Program-made: the position numbers and the translations under genes
Shown: positions 40,305 through 48,903 of the stretch, piece after piece
Layout of the letters: each line of letters opens with the position of its first letter
Position numbering within the stretch: the stretch's first letter is position 1
Assembly: GCA_037384425.1 (NCBI GenBank)
Contig: JARROA010000021.1
Coordinates: forward strand, 94,090 to 158,089
Source of the DNA: Thiodiazotropha sp037384425
Lineage (GTDB): Bacteria; Pseudomonadota; Gammaproteobacteria; Chromatiales; Chromatiaceae
Direction of reading: 5' to 3'
DNA: 64,000 nt
The notes under the pieces: generated by a model
The model's database searches: none
What the model saw: the letters and a program-made list of their open reading frames with translations, nothing else
What the model was told of the DNA's origin: nothing

Positions 40305-41495
40305 ATGATCCCCAACAAGACCGCCCCCACCCTGCAGCAACAACTGGCGCCGGCTCTGGCCCAGCGCCGCGAGGACGACCTCTACCGCAGCCGCCGTATC
40401 GCCGAATCGGCGCAGCAGCCGGAGATGCGCATCGATGGCCGCAGTCTGCTCACCTTCTGCAGCAACGACTATCTCGGTCTGGCCTGCCATCCGGAGGTAG
40501 TGCGGGCCATGCAGCAGGGAGCGGCCGACTACGGGGCCGGCAGCGGTGCCGCCCACCTGATCACCGGTCATACCAAGGAGCACCACACCCTGGAGGAGGA
40601 ACTGGCCGAGTTCACCGGGCGCCAGCGGGCGTTGCTCTTCTCCACCGGCTACATGGCCAATCTGGGAGTGGTCTCCGCCCTGCTGGGACGGGGCGACCGC
40701 ATCTACGAGGACCGCCTCAATCACGCCTCCCTGCTCGACGCGGGGCTGCTCAGCCGGGCCCGCATGCGGCGCTATGCCCATGCCGATGTCGACGCCCTGG
40801 CGGCCCAGCTGGGCGAGGGGGACGGCGGTCGCCGACTGATCGTCACCGACGGCGTTTTTAGCATGGACGGCGATCTGGCGCCGCTGCCGGCGCTCGCCGA
40901 GCTGGCCAAGGCTCACGATGCCTGGCTGATGGTGGACGACGCCCACGGTTTCGGCGTGCTGGGATCGGAGGGACGGGGCAGCCTGGACCATTTCGACCTC
41001 GATGCCGAGCAGGTGCCGATCCTGATGGGCACCCTGGGCAAGGCCTTCGGCACCTTCGGCGCCTTCGTGGCCGGCAGCAAGGAGTTGATCGAGAGCCTGA
41101 TCCAGCAGGCCCGTAGTTATGTCTATACCACCGCGCCACCGCCTGCAGTGGCGGCGGCCACCCGCGCCAGCCTGCGTATCGCGCGTCAGGAGTCCTGGCG
41201 GCGGGAGCGGCTGCGCCAGCTGGTGACCCGTTTCCGTGAGGGTGCCGAGGCTCTGGGACTGCCGCTGATGGAATCGCCCACCCCGATCCAGCCGATCCTG
41301 GCCGGCAGCGCCGAGCGGGCTCTGGCCTGGAGTCGTCAGCTTGAGGCGCAGGGCATCCTGGTCAGCGCCATCCGGCCGCCCACCGTGCCGGCTGGCAGCG
41401 CCCGGCTGCGCGTCACCTTCAGCGCCAACCACACCGAGCGCCATCTCGATCGCCTGCTGGCGGCGCTGGCGACCCTGGAGCGGGAAGCCCGATGA
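40305..41495 (+). CDS. bioF: 8-amino-7-oxononanoate synthase
   Basis: A 396-residue PLP enzyme condensing pimeloyl-ACP with alanine. Conserved segments are TFCSNDYLGLACHPEV, GSGAAHLITGHTKEH, DDAHGFGVLGSEGRG and the PLP lysine K246 in TLGKAFGTFGAF. The length matches E. coli BioF (384) closely. It overlaps bioH by four bases. Confidence 0.97.
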   Translation: MIPNKTAPTLQQQLAPALAQRREDDLYRSRRIAESAQQPEMRIDGRSLLTFCSNDYLGLACHPEVVRAMQQGAADYGAGSGAAHLITGHTKEHHTLEEELAEFTGRQRALLFSTGYMANLGVVSALLGRGDRIYEDRLNHASLLDAGLLSRARMRRYAHADVDALAAQLGEGDGGRRLIVTDGVFSMDGDLAPLPALAELAKAHDAWLMVDDAHGFGVLGSEGRGSLDHFDLDAEQVPILMGTLGKAFGTFGAFVAGSKELIESLIQQARSYVYTTAPPPAVAAATRASLRIARQESWRRERLRQLVTRFREGAEALGLPLMESPTPIQPILAGSAERALAWSRQLEAQGILVSAIRPPTVPAGSARLRVTFSANHTERHLDRLLAALATLEREAR

Positions 41496-42268
41496 CACTG
41501 GCGATCGATGTGCGGGGAGAAGGACGGGATTTGGTCATGCTCCACGGCTGGGGTATGAACTCCTCGGTGTGGACCGATTTTGCCCGCGATCTGGCCAGCG
41601 ACCACCGGGTCACTCTGATCGACCTGCCGGGGCACGGCCATAGTCCCTATCGCGGCCAGCAGTCGCTGACCGGCTGGGCCGAGGCCTGTCTGGCAGTGGC
41701 GCCCGAGCGCGCGGTCTGGCTCGGCTGGTCACTGGGCAGCATGGTCGCCCTGCAGGCGGCCCATCTGGCGCCGGAGCGGGTAACGGGGGTCATGGTGGTG
41801 GCCGGCATGCCCCGTTTCGTGCAGGGAGAGGACTGGCCCCACGCCATGGCGCCACGCACCCTCGACCTCTTCATCCAGGCCCTGGGTGATGACCACGGCA
41901 AGACCCTGGAGCGTTTCCTGGCCCTGCAGATGCTCGGCAGCGATCTGGCCCAGGAGACCCTGCGGCGGCTCAAGACGCGCCTGCGGGAAAGGCCCGATCC
42001 CCATCCGGAAGCGCTGGAGGCCGGCCTCGACCTGCTCAAGTCGGCCGATCTGCGGCCGGCCCTGGGCGAGTTGGCCTGCCCCACCGCCTGGCTCTATGGG
42101 GATCGTGACACCCTGGCGCCGGCCAAGGCCTCACAGCTGCTGCCGGGCTGGTTGTCGCCGGTGGAGACCGAGGTCATTCCCGGTGCCGCCCATACCCCTT
42201 TTCTCTCCCATCCGACAGAGACCCGTCGGGCGGTAAAACGTTTTCTGGAGCGGTTCGATGAATCCTGA
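41492..42268 (+). CDS. bioH: Pimeloyl-ACP methyl ester carboxylesterase
   Basis: A 258-residue alpha/beta hydrolase that removes the methyl group from pimeloyl-ACP methyl ester, ending the BioC-BioH pathway. The nucleophile is S80 in GWSLGSM, the acid is in YGDRDTLAP and the histidine in GAAHTPFLSHP near the C-terminus. HGWGMNSSVW forms the oxyanion-hole loop. It overlaps bioF (4 bases) and bioC (11 bases). Confidence 0.95.
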   Translation: MTLAIDVRGEGRDLVMLHGWGMNSSVWTDFARDLASDHRVTLIDLPGHGHSPYRGQQSLTGWAEACLAVAPERAVWLGWSLGSMVALQAAHLAPERVTGVMVVAGMPRFVQGEDWPHAMAPRTLDLFIQALGDDHGKTLERFLALQMLGSDLAQETLRRLKTRLRERPDPHPEALEAGLDLLKSADLRPALGELACPTAWLYGDRDTLAPAKASQLLPGWLSPVETEVIPGAAHTPFLSHPTETRRAVKRFLERFDES

Positions 42269-43133
42269 TCAGGCGCCCACCATCGACAAGCGTCAGGCGC
42301 GACTGGCCTTCTCCCGTGCCGCGGCCCACTACGACGAAGTGGCTGCCCTGCAGCGCGAAATCGCCGGCCGCATGCTCGATCGGCTGGCTTATATCAAACA
42401 CCAGCCGGCGGTTGTGGTGGATGTGGGCGCCGGCACCGGCGACGCCACGCACGCCCTGAGCCGGCTCTATCCTCAGGCTCAGGTGATTGCGCTCGATTTT
42501 GCCCTGCCGATGCTGCAGCAGACGCGCAAGCGGAAGAGCGCCGGATCCGTGCCTGACTGTCTCTGTGCCGATGCCGAGCGACTCCCGCTGGCCAGTGGCT
42601 CGGTGGACATGATTTTCTCCAGCGCCACCCTGCAGTGGTGCAACGACCTGCCGGGCACCTTCCGGGAGTTCCAGCGGGTGCTGCGGCCCAACGGTATGCT
42701 GCTCTTTTCCACCTTCGGTCCCGACACCCTGATGGAGCTGCGCGCCAGTTGGGCGGCGGTGGACGGCGGCAGCCATGTGAGCCCCTTCTGGGACATGCAC
42801 AATATCGGTGACGCCATGCTGGAGGCGGGACTGGCGGAACCGGTGGTCGATGTCGATCGCCTGCTGCTCACCTACAGTGAGGTGTCAGCGCTGATGCGGG
42901 ATCTGAAGACCCTGGGCGCACACAACGTGACCCGCGACCGGCAACGCGGGCTGACCGGCAAGGGACGCCTGCGAGCCATGTATCAGGCCTACGAGCGGTT
43001 TCGCCGAGACGGCCGCCTGCCGGCCAGCTACGAGGTGGTCTACGGTCATGCCTGGGCGCCTACTCAACGGCAGGCCGATGGCGAGACACGGATTCCGCTC
43101 GAGGTGGTTATGGGGAGAATGCCGGGCAGATGA
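42258..43133 (+). CDS. bioC: Malonyl-ACP O-methyltransferase
   Basis: A 291-residue SAM-dependent methyltransferase that starts pimeloyl synthesis by methylating malonyl-ACP. The SAM motif is VVDVGAGTGDATHAL (about 54-68). Later motifs include DAERLPLASGSVDMIFSSATLQWCNDL and the conserved FSTFGPDTLMELR. The C-terminal part (FRRDGRLPASYEVVYGHAW) is typical of BioC. The start overlaps bioH. Its TGA is the first base triplet of a short inverted-repeat element. Confidence 0.96.
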   Translation: MNPDQAPTIDKRQARLAFSRAAAHYDEVAALQREIAGRMLDRLAYIKHQPAVVVDVGAGTGDATHALSRLYPQAQVIALDFALPMLQQTRKRKSAGSVPDCLCADAERLPLASGSVDMIFSSATLQWCNDLPGTFREFQRVLRPNGMLLFSTFGPDTLMELRASWAAVDGGSHVSPFWDMHNIGDAMLEAGLAEPVVDVDRLLLTYSEVSALMRDLKTLGAHNVTRDRQRGLTGKGRLRAMYQAYERFRRDGRLPASYEVVYGHAWAPTQRQADGETRIPLEVVMGRMPGR

Positions 43134-43282
43134 GTTTTGAGTTTTAAGTGATGAGTTGACAGTCTTGGATTTGACGGACGCGAAGACTTCTTGCTTACCT
43201 CATCGAAGTCGGAAAAAGAAATAAAACGTGAGCACAGCGAACACATCAACTAAACACTTACAACTCATAACTCAACACTCAA
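43131..43282. repeat. Inverted-repeat element between bioC and bioD, MITE-like
   Basis: The left end TGAGTTTTGAGTTTTAAGTG continues to ATGAGTTG (43151-43158). The right end CAACTCATAACTCAACACTCA (43261-43281) is its imperfect reverse complement. Total length is about 152 bases, and the interior contains GTGAGCACAGCGAACAC. A related, longer element occurs at 62281-62470. Its edge coincides with the bioC stop codon. Confidence 0.65.
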
Positions 43283-43300
43283 TATGACTGGGGCAAAGCG

Positions 43301-43978
43301 ATGAGTGCAGGACTCTTCATCACTGGCACCGATACCGGCTGCGGCAAGACCGAGGTCACCCTGGGCCTGATGCAGGCCCTGCAGCAGCGGGGCGAGCGTG
43401 TGCTGGGCATGAAACCGGTGGCCTCTGGCGCCGAGCGGACGGAGCTGGGGCTGCGCAACGAGGATGCCTTGCGCATCCAGGCACAATGCAGCAGCGAGCT
43501 CGCCTACGAGCGAGTCAATCCCTACGCCTATGAGCCCCCCATCGCGCCCCATCTGGCGGCCGAATCCAGCGGCCACCCCATCGATCTTTCACGGATAGCC
43601 GAGGTCTATCACGGTTTGGCGCTAGCGGCCGACCGGGTCGTCGTGGAGGGCGTCGGAGGCTGGAGTGTGCCCCTGGACGGGAAGCGCGCCACGGTGGCGG
43701 ATATGGCGCTGCGCCTCGAACTGCCGGTGATCCTGGTTGTCGGCTTGCGTCTGGGCTGCATCAACCATGCCCTGCTGACCGAGGTGGCAATCCGGCAGAG
43801 CGGGGTGCGGCTGCTGGGCTGGGTGGCCAATCAGGTGGAACCTGGAATGGTATCGATCGAAGGTAGCATAGAAACTCTACGACAACGCCTGTCGGTCCCA
43901 TGTCTTGGCCTGGTTCCCCATTTGGACCACCTGTCACCGGGTAGGGTTGCGGGGCATCTCGATATCACCGATCTCTGA
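43301..43978 (+). CDS. bioD: Dethiobiotin synthetase
   Basis: A 225-residue P-loop enzyme forming the ureido ring of dethiobiotin from DAPA, CO2 and ATP. The P-loop is GTDTGCGKTEVT (about 9-20). KPVASGAE and VVEGVGGWSVPLDG carry the substrate-binding and Mg-binding residues. bioA, the DAPA aminotransferase, is absent from this operon and must be elsewhere. It is separated from bioC by a repeat element. Confidence 0.96.
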   Translation: MSAGLFITGTDTGCGKTEVTLGLMQALQQRGERVLGMKPVASGAERTELGLRNEDALRIQAQCSSELAYERVNPYAYEPPIAPHLAAESSGHPIDLSRIAEVYHGLALAADRVVVEGVGGWSVPLDGKRATVADMALRLELPVILVVGLRLGCINHALLTEVAIRQSGVRLLGWVANQVEPGMVSIEGSIETLRQRLSVPCLGLVPHLDHLSPGRVAGHLDITDL

Positions 43979-44354
43979 TCGCACTGATCAGCTCTCGCGC
44001 TTTCCATTGGCCTGTTCGTGGGCCAGGCGTCCTGACGGCATCAATCCCGTATTGCCAGCTGCAAGCGGTCAATCTCTCCAGCAGGGGCGGACCTTGCCAA
44101 ACACGTTGGGCTCGAGATGACATTCACAGATGCAAGACAGGGGCATGGAAGGAGAAGAGGTCTGCCCATATGGAGTGAGCTTTCTTCTTCGAAGGAAGAG
44201 TTGAGTCCACTGGATGGCCGTAGAGGGGATGGAGGGAGTATTTTCTGGGGGTTTAGGAATGATAACCCTAATTTGTGTCGGTTTATTTAACATTGCAAAA
44301 AAACAAAACACTTTGGATTTTTTATCCTATTGTATTTACTTAATAAATAGTAAT
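43979..44354. other. Gap before the PEP-CTERM gene, becoming AT-rich
   Basis: The left 250 bases have no credible frame and no terminator was found after bioD. From about 44230 the DNA is strikingly AT-rich (TTTATTTAACATTGC, A7 near 44297, TTTTTTATCC), a typical upstream activator or bending region for a sigma-54 promoter that follows at 44355. Confidence 0.5.
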
Positions 44355-44370
44355 TGGCAAGGTATTTGCT
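44355..44370 (+). promoter_or_regulatory. Sigma-54 (RpoN) promoter of the PEP-CTERM gene
   Basis: TGGCAAGGTATTTGCT has GG at 44356-44357 and GC at 44368-44369, exactly the -24/-12 spacing. It matches TGGCAC-N5-TTGCT at all but one specified base. Transcription would start near 44381, 32 bases before the ATG. PEP-CTERM genes in other bacteria are often RpoN-dependent with the PrsK-PrsR system. Confidence 0.82.
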
Positions 44371-44412
44371 AATTAATATGCGCAGTTTGTGGTTTTTCTA
44401 AGGATATTACAC

Positions 44413-45000
44413 ATGAAATCTTGGATTAGTGCGCTTCCCAAATACATCTTCCTGGCTCTGATGATGGCTTCGATGTCGTCACAAGCAACGGTCATCAGTT
44501 TTGGCTCCTCAGGCAGTTCCGAATTCTCCGGTGACGAGGTTTACTACGTAAATTATTCCACGCCATCCGGCTATACCAATGTTAAGGCGGTCACTGGAAG
44601 TGACTATGTCGCGTACAATCCATACGCCGCCAGCCCTTCAACCTTCACCTGGAACGGTGCTGGGACTTTCGATCTCAACGGCTTCACCATTGCGGGTGCA
44701 TGGGGCAGTCAAACCCTCACCATCGAGGGTTACAACGGCTCGACCCTGGTCGGAAGCAGTGACCTTTTTGTCGATACCAATCCGGTCTACTTCGCCGCCG
44801 AATGGACCTCACTGACCTCATTCGTGATTAGTATCGGTAACGACTATGTCCGCACTCCCGGCTTGAGCGGTAATGGACAGCACTGGGCAATGAATGACGT
44901 CGTCATCAATGAGCAGTTCCAGAGCGTTCCTGAGCCCTCTTCCTTGGTGCTGTTGGGATTGGGACTGGTTGGAATCGGATTCGGTCGCAAGAAAAACTAA
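44413..45000 (+). CDS. PEP-CTERM sorting-domain protein
   Basis: A 195-residue secreted protein. A signal peptide (MKSWISALPKYIFLALMMAS, cut after SSQA) precedes a beta-rich, Ser/Thr/Gly/Tyr-rich domain with no recognised enzyme motif (GTFDLNGFTIAGAWGSQTLT resembles the PEP-CTERM choice-anchor-like folds). The last 24 residues are VPEPSSLVLLGLGLVGIGFG then RKKN: the PEP motif, a helix and a basic end, processed by exosortase. Exosortase genes are not in the window. AAGGA lies 9 bases before the ATG. These proteins often decorate extracellular polysaccharide or flocs. Confidence 0.92.
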   Translation: MKSWISALPKYIFLALMMASMSSQATVISFGSSGSSEFSGDEVYYVNYSTPSGYTNVKAVTGSDYVAYNPYAASPSTFTWNGAGTFDLNGFTIAGAWGSQTLTIEGYNGSTLVGSSDLFVDTNPVYFAAEWTSLTSFVISIGNDYVRTPGLSGNGQHWAMNDVVINEQFQSVPEPSSLVLLGLGLVGIGFGRKKN

Positions 45001-45024
45001 GAATCCGGTTTTTCGCCTTACCTA

Positions 45025-45870
45025 TCAGGCCAGCTGCGCCTTGAGCTTCTTCATGGCGCTCTTTTCGATCTGGCGGATACGCTCGGCGGAGACCTGGTAG
45101 CGCTCGGCCAGCTCATGCAGGGTCGACTTGTGCTCTCCAAGCCAGCGGGCCTCGAGGATCTCCCGGCTGCGCGGATCGAGGTCTTCGAGCGCGCTGGCCA
45201 ACTGCTGCTTCATGTGGGATTCGCTGTCGTCGGCTTCCAGCACAGTGGACGGCTCCATGCGCATGTCGCTCAGATAGCCGGCCGGGGTGGCGACCATTGC
45301 ATCGTCGTCCTCGTGAGTCGGGCCGTCGAAGGCGATATCCTGGCCGGAGAGCCGGCTCTCCATCTCGAGCACGGTTTCCGGTTTGACGCCCAGTTCCTCG
45401 GCCACGCCCTCGACCTCCTCCTGAGAGAACCAGCCGAGGCGCTTCTTGGAACTGCGCAGGTTGAAGAAGAGTTTGCGCTGGGCCTTGGTGGTGGCCACCT
45501 TGACGATACGCCAGTTCTTCAGAATGTATTCGTGAATCTCCGCCTTGATCCAGTGCACGGCGAAGGAGACCAGACGCACCCCCATGTCGGGGTCGAAGCG
45601 CCTGACGGCCTTCATCAGCCCTACGGTGCCCTCCTGCACCAGGTCGGGCAGGGCCAGGCCGTAGCCGGAATAGTTACGCGCGATGCGCACTACGAAACGG
45701 ATATGGGAGGTGATCAGTCTTTGCGCGGCTTGCAGATCCTTGTGGTCGCGCAGGCGGATCGCCAGCTGGCGTTCCTCTTCCGCACTCAGCATGGGTAGCT
45801 GAAAGGCCGCGCTGATGTAGGCGTCCATACTGCCGGTGGGCAGAGCGGTCAGTGCAAGTTCTTTACTCAT
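45025..45870 (-). CDS. rpoH: RNA polymerase heat-shock sigma factor (sigma-32)
   Basis: A 281-residue sigma factor. Region 2 includes DLVQEGTVGLMKAVRRFDPD and GVRLVSFAVHWIKAEIHEYILKNWRIVK; the RpoH box-type segment TKAQRKLFFNLRSSKKRLGW follows; region 4 is DPRSREILEARWLGEHKSTLHELAERYQVSAERIRQIE. It directs transcription of chaperone and protease genes. It follows ftsY-ftsE-ftsX on the same strand as in E. coli, but a terminator separates them, and its own promoter carries a CIRCE element. Confidence 0.97.
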   Translation of the reverse strand: MSKELALTALPTGSMDAYISAAFQLPMLSAEEERQLAIRLRDHKDLQAAQRLITSHIRFVVRIARNYSGYGLALPDLVQEGTVGLMKAVRRFDPDMGVRLVSFAVHWIKAEIHEYILKNWRIVKVATTKAQRKLFFNLRSSKKRLGWFSQEEVEGVAEELGVKPETVLEMESRLSGQDIAFDGPTHEDDDAMVATPAGYLSDMRMEPSTVLEADDSESHMKQQLASALEDLDPRSREILEARWLGEHKSTLHELAERYQVSAERIRQIEKSAMKKLKAQLA

Positions 45871-45900
45871 CGATTAACCCCAATCGTGAATGCTGAAGGA

Positions 45901-45930
45901 ATATTAGCACTCTCGCATGATGAGTGCCAA
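45901..45930 (-). promoter_or_regulatory. CIRCE (HrcA operator) overlapping the rpoH promoter
   Basis: TTAGCACTC (45904-45912), nine bases, GAGTGCCAA (45922-45930) matches the CIRCE consensus TTAGCACTC-N9-GAGTGCTAA at 17 of 18 positions. On the minus strand a -35 TTGGCA (45925-45930) and, 18 bases on, a -10 TAATAT (45901-45906) lie inside or at the edge of it. The start point would be near 45893, so HrcA bound here would block rpoH. Confidence 0.88.
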
Positions 45931-45982
45931 TCGTCTAGTCAGACTAAAAGGGTAGGAAAAAGTTCAAACCGGGGTCTATTAG

Positions 45983-46005
45983 AAAAAACCTATTGGATCA
46001 ATAGG
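45983..46005 (-). terminator. Rho-independent terminator of ftsYEX
   Basis: CCTATTG/CAATAGG (45989-45995 and 45999-46005) with a 3-base loop, followed on the minus strand by TTTTTT. It lies six bases after the ftsX stop and isolates the division genes from rpoH. Confidence 0.85.
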
Positions 46006-46010
46006 ATGTG

Positions 46011-46946
46011 TCAGCTCGGTTCGATCGCGCTGAGGTGTTTGCCTACCGCCAGCCAGGATCCCAGAAGGCCCAGGAGGGCACTGCCGCCGAGCAGGGTGAG
46101 GACATTCAGCCAGTCGAGGGAACTGAGGTCGAAGGCGCTCTCGTAGAGGGAAGCGAGGGTGGACACCGGTCCCTTCAGCAGGGTGACCGAGACGGCCACC
46201 AGAATCCAGGCGATGATGCCGCCGAAGAGTCCATACCAGAAGCCGGTATACAGAAAGGGGCGGCGGATGAAGGCGTTGGTGGCGCCGATCAGCTTGGTGA
46301 TCTCGATCTCCGCGTGACGGTTCTGGATCTCGAGCCGGATGGTGTTGCCGACGATAAGCAGCACCGCCATGCCGAGCAGCGTGGCCAACACCACCACCGC
46401 CCGTTGGGCGATCACCGTGATCGCCTGCAGTCTTCGCACCCATTGCAGGTCGAGTTGAACGATGTCGGCCTCCGGCAGCAGTTCCAATTCCCGCACCAGT
46501 CTCTGAGCGGACTCTGCGGTGGTGTACTCCGGCTTCGGTTGGATCACCAGTAGCGCCGGCAGGGGATTGTCGTCGAGGGCCTGCAACGCCTCGGCAAAGC
46601 CGCTGCGACGCTTGAACTCATTCAGCGCGGCCTGTTTGGTGACCAGCTCAACGCTTTCGATGCGCTGATGCCGGCGCAGCTTCCCGGCCAGGGAACCAGC
46701 ATCGTCGTCGCCTACCGATTGTTTGAGAAAGAGCGAGATACTAGCGCCGCTGTCCCAGCCGCCGCTGAGTGTCTGTAGGTTGTTCAGCACGACGTGTAGA
46801 CCGATCGGCAGGGCCAGGGCGATGCCGATGACGGCGCAGGTCATGGTCGAGGAGAGGCTGTTGCGGACCAGGCGGCCGAGACTCGCCAGGGCCACCTGGG
46901 CATGGCGTTGCAACCAGATCTGCGGGGCTGTGAGCAGCCGGTTCAT
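46011..46946 (-). CDS. ftsX: Cell division protein FtsX
   Basis: A 311-residue inner-membrane partner of FtsE that controls periplasmic amidases through EnvC-like activators at the septum. It has a basic cytoplasmic start (WLQRHAQVALASLGRLVRNS), helix 1 (about 34-54), a periplasmic domain (55-180) and three C-terminal helices (about 185-207, 232-257, 278-303). The ATG overlaps the ftsE stop by 4 bases. Confidence 0.95.
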   Translation of the reverse strand: MNRLLTAPQIWLQRHAQVALASLGRLVRNSLSSTMTCAVIGIALALPIGLHVVLNNLQTLSGGWDSGASISLFLKQSVGDDDAGSLAGKLRRHQRIESVELVTKQAALNEFKRRSGFAEALQALDDNPLPALLVIQPKPEYTTAESAQRLVRELELLPEADIVQLDLQWVRRLQAITVIAQRAVVVLATLLGMAVLLIVGNTIRLEIQNRHAEIEITKLIGATNAFIRRPFLYTGFWYGLFGGIIAWILVAVSVTLLKGPVSTLASLYESAFDLSSLDWLNVLTLLGGSALLGLLGSWLAVGKHLSAIEPS

Positions 46947-47620
46947 ACCTGCACCCCCGTCGCGTTGTCACCGACCAGGCTGCCCTTGCTGAGGGTGAGG
47001 ATGCGCTTGTTCATGCGGGTGATGAGATCAATGTCATGGGTGGCGATGAGCAGGGTTACCCCCACCTGGTTGAACTGGCTGAACAGGTCCATGATCTCGC
47101 GCGAGAGTTCCGGGTCGAGGTTGCCGGTGGGCTCGTCGGCCAGCAACAGCGGCGGCTTGCTGACCACCGCGCGGGCGATGCCGACCCGCTGCTGTTCGCC
47201 GCCCGACAGCGTGATCGGTGGCTCCTTCTCCTTGTGCAGCAGGCCCACCTTGTCGAGCGCCGCGCGCACGCGCCGACCGATCTCCTTGTGACCGACGCCG
47301 GAGACCACCAGCGGCAGGGCCACATTGTCGAATACCGTGCGGTCATGCAGCAGGCGGTGGTCCTGGAAGATCATCCCCACCTCGCGGCGGTGGTAGGGGA
47401 TCTTGCTGTTCTTCAGCCGGGTGAGGTTGCGGCCGTTGACGTGTACCTGGCCGCCGTTGGAGCGTTCCAGCAGGCCGATCAGCTTCAAGAGGGTACTTTT
47501 TCCCGCGCCCGAGTGGCCGGTCAGAAAGACCATCTCCTCCGCCTCGATGCGGAAACTCACGCTACTGAGGCCGATGTGGCCGCCGGGATAACGTTTACTG
47601 ACGTTGTCGAAGTGGATCAA
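46943..47620 (-). CDS. ftsE: Cell division ATP-binding protein FtsE
   Basis: A 225-residue ABC ATPase. It starts MIHFDNVSKRYPGGHIGLSS; Walker A is GHSGAGKSTLL (about 36-46), the signature LSGGEQQRVGIARAVV, and Walker B LLLADEPTGNLDPEL. It works with FtsX at the division septum. It lies 25 bases after ftsY. Confidence 0.97.
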   Translation of the reverse strand: MIHFDNVSKRYPGGHIGLSSVSFRIEAEEMVFLTGHSGAGKSTLLKLIGLLERSNGGQVHVNGRNLTRLKNSKIPYHRREVGMIFQDHRLLHDRTVFDNVALPLVVSGVGHKEIGRRVRAALDKVGLLHKEKEPPITLSGGEQQRVGIARAVVSKPPLLLADEPTGNLDPELSREIMDLFSQFNQVGVTLLIATHDIDLITRMNKRILTLSKGSLVGDNATGVQV

Positions 47621-47645
47621 TGCGCTCTCTCAGGTGCAATCAGGC

Positions 47646-48635
47646 TCAGCTTGCGAACAGGGCATCCACGAACTCCTCGGGATTGAATTCGCGCAGGTCC
47701 TCTATCGTCTCGCCGACGCCGATGAAGCGGATCGGTACCCTGACCTTGTCGGCGATGGCGAACACCACGCCGCCCTTGGCGGTGCCGTCGAGCTTGGTGA
47801 TGACGATGCCGGTCAGACCTACGGCCTGGTGGAACTGCACCGCCTGGTTGACCGCATTCTGACCGGTACCGGCATCGACCACCAGCAACACCTCGTGGGG
47901 CGCCTGGGGGTCGATCTTTTTCAACACGCGGGCGATCTTGGACAGCTCATCCATCAGGTTGGTCTTGGTGTGCAGGCGACCTGCGGTGTCGGCGATCAGC
48001 ACGTTGACACCGCGCGAGGTGGCCGCCTGCAGGGCGTCGAAGCAGACCGAGGCGGCGTCGGCGCCGGTGTGCTGGGCCACCACCGGGACCCGATTGCGCT
48101 CGCCCCAGGTCTGTAGCTGCTCGACGGCGGCGGCGCGAAAGGTGTCGCCGGCGGCCAGCATCACGCTTTCGCCGTCGAGCTGGAACTTGCGCGCCAGCTT
48201 GCCGATGGTGGTGGTCTTGCCGGCGCCGTTGATGCCGACCATCATCAGAACCAGCGGTTTTGCCGTCTCCCGCTGCGGCAACGGCGTCTCGTTCTGCTGC
48301 AGGATCTCGAGCAGCTGCTGTTTGAGGGCCTGGCTCAGGGCGTCCGGATCGGCGAGCTCCTTGCGCTTTACCCGCTCGGTCAGGTTGCGGATGATGCGGC
48401 TGGTCGCCTCCACCCCCACATCGGCGGTCAGCAGCAGGGTTTCGAGCTCCTCCAGCAGGTCATCGTCGATCTGCTTGTGGCCCAGGATCAGATTGGCCAG
48501 GCCGTCGGTGAGGTTGTGCCGGGTACGCGAGAGGCGTTCCTGCAGACGGGTGAAAAGCCCCGGTTTGCGGGCCTCTTCCTGTGTCGTCTCCGGTTCGGCC
48601 GCAGGGGTCTTGTCTTTCTTGCCAAATCCAAACAT
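47646..48635 (-). CDS. ftsY: Signal recognition particle receptor FtsY
   Basis: A 329-residue SRP receptor GTPase that docks ribosome-nascent chain complexes at the membrane. The N-terminal acidic A domain is short (about 20-30 residues), followed by the N domain and G domain: GINGAGKTTTIGKLARKF, LIADTAGRLHTK and ITKLDGTAKGGVVF. The first gene of the ftsYEX cluster; it diverges from the M16 protease genes, where E. coli has rsmD. Confidence 0.96.
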   Translation of the reverse strand: MFGFGKKDKTPAAEPETTQEEARKPGLFTRLQERLSRTRHNLTDGLANLILGHKQIDDDLLEELETLLLTADVGVEATSRIIRNLTERVKRKELADPDALSQALKQQLLEILQQNETPLPQRETAKPLVLMMVGINGAGKTTTIGKLARKFQLDGESVMLAAGDTFRAAAVEQLQTWGERNRVPVVAQHTGADAASVCFDALQAATSRGVNVLIADTAGRLHTKTNLMDELSKIARVLKKIDPQAPHEVLLVVDAGTGQNAVNQAVQFHQAVGLTGIVITKLDGTAKGGVVFAIADKVRVPIRFIGVGETIEDLREFNPEEFVDALFAS

Positions 48636-48903
48636 GCAGTGGACTACCGTGGTGATTCAGGAACTCTGCACAGTCGGCAGGCTCATAGTAATAGCTCGAG
48701 GCGGTAGCGCAGCCACTGCCCTTTCGCTGGCGGGTATTCTACAGGCGCGCAGCGCCGTTGAGAAAGGCCTGGCCCCGGCAACATGATTTTCCGGATGCTG
48801 CAGCAGGTTTTTTGGGTTTGTTTTTGCAGGACTATCGAGTAACTTGCCCATTCCCAGGGCAGGGTGAAGCGCTGCAACACGATACAAAGTAAGGAAGGTT
48901 CGA

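Noticed and set aside
44069..44311. Leftward frame in the gap after bioD
   Set aside because: Composition is unlike protein and it spans the AT-rich upstream region of the sigma-54 promoter.
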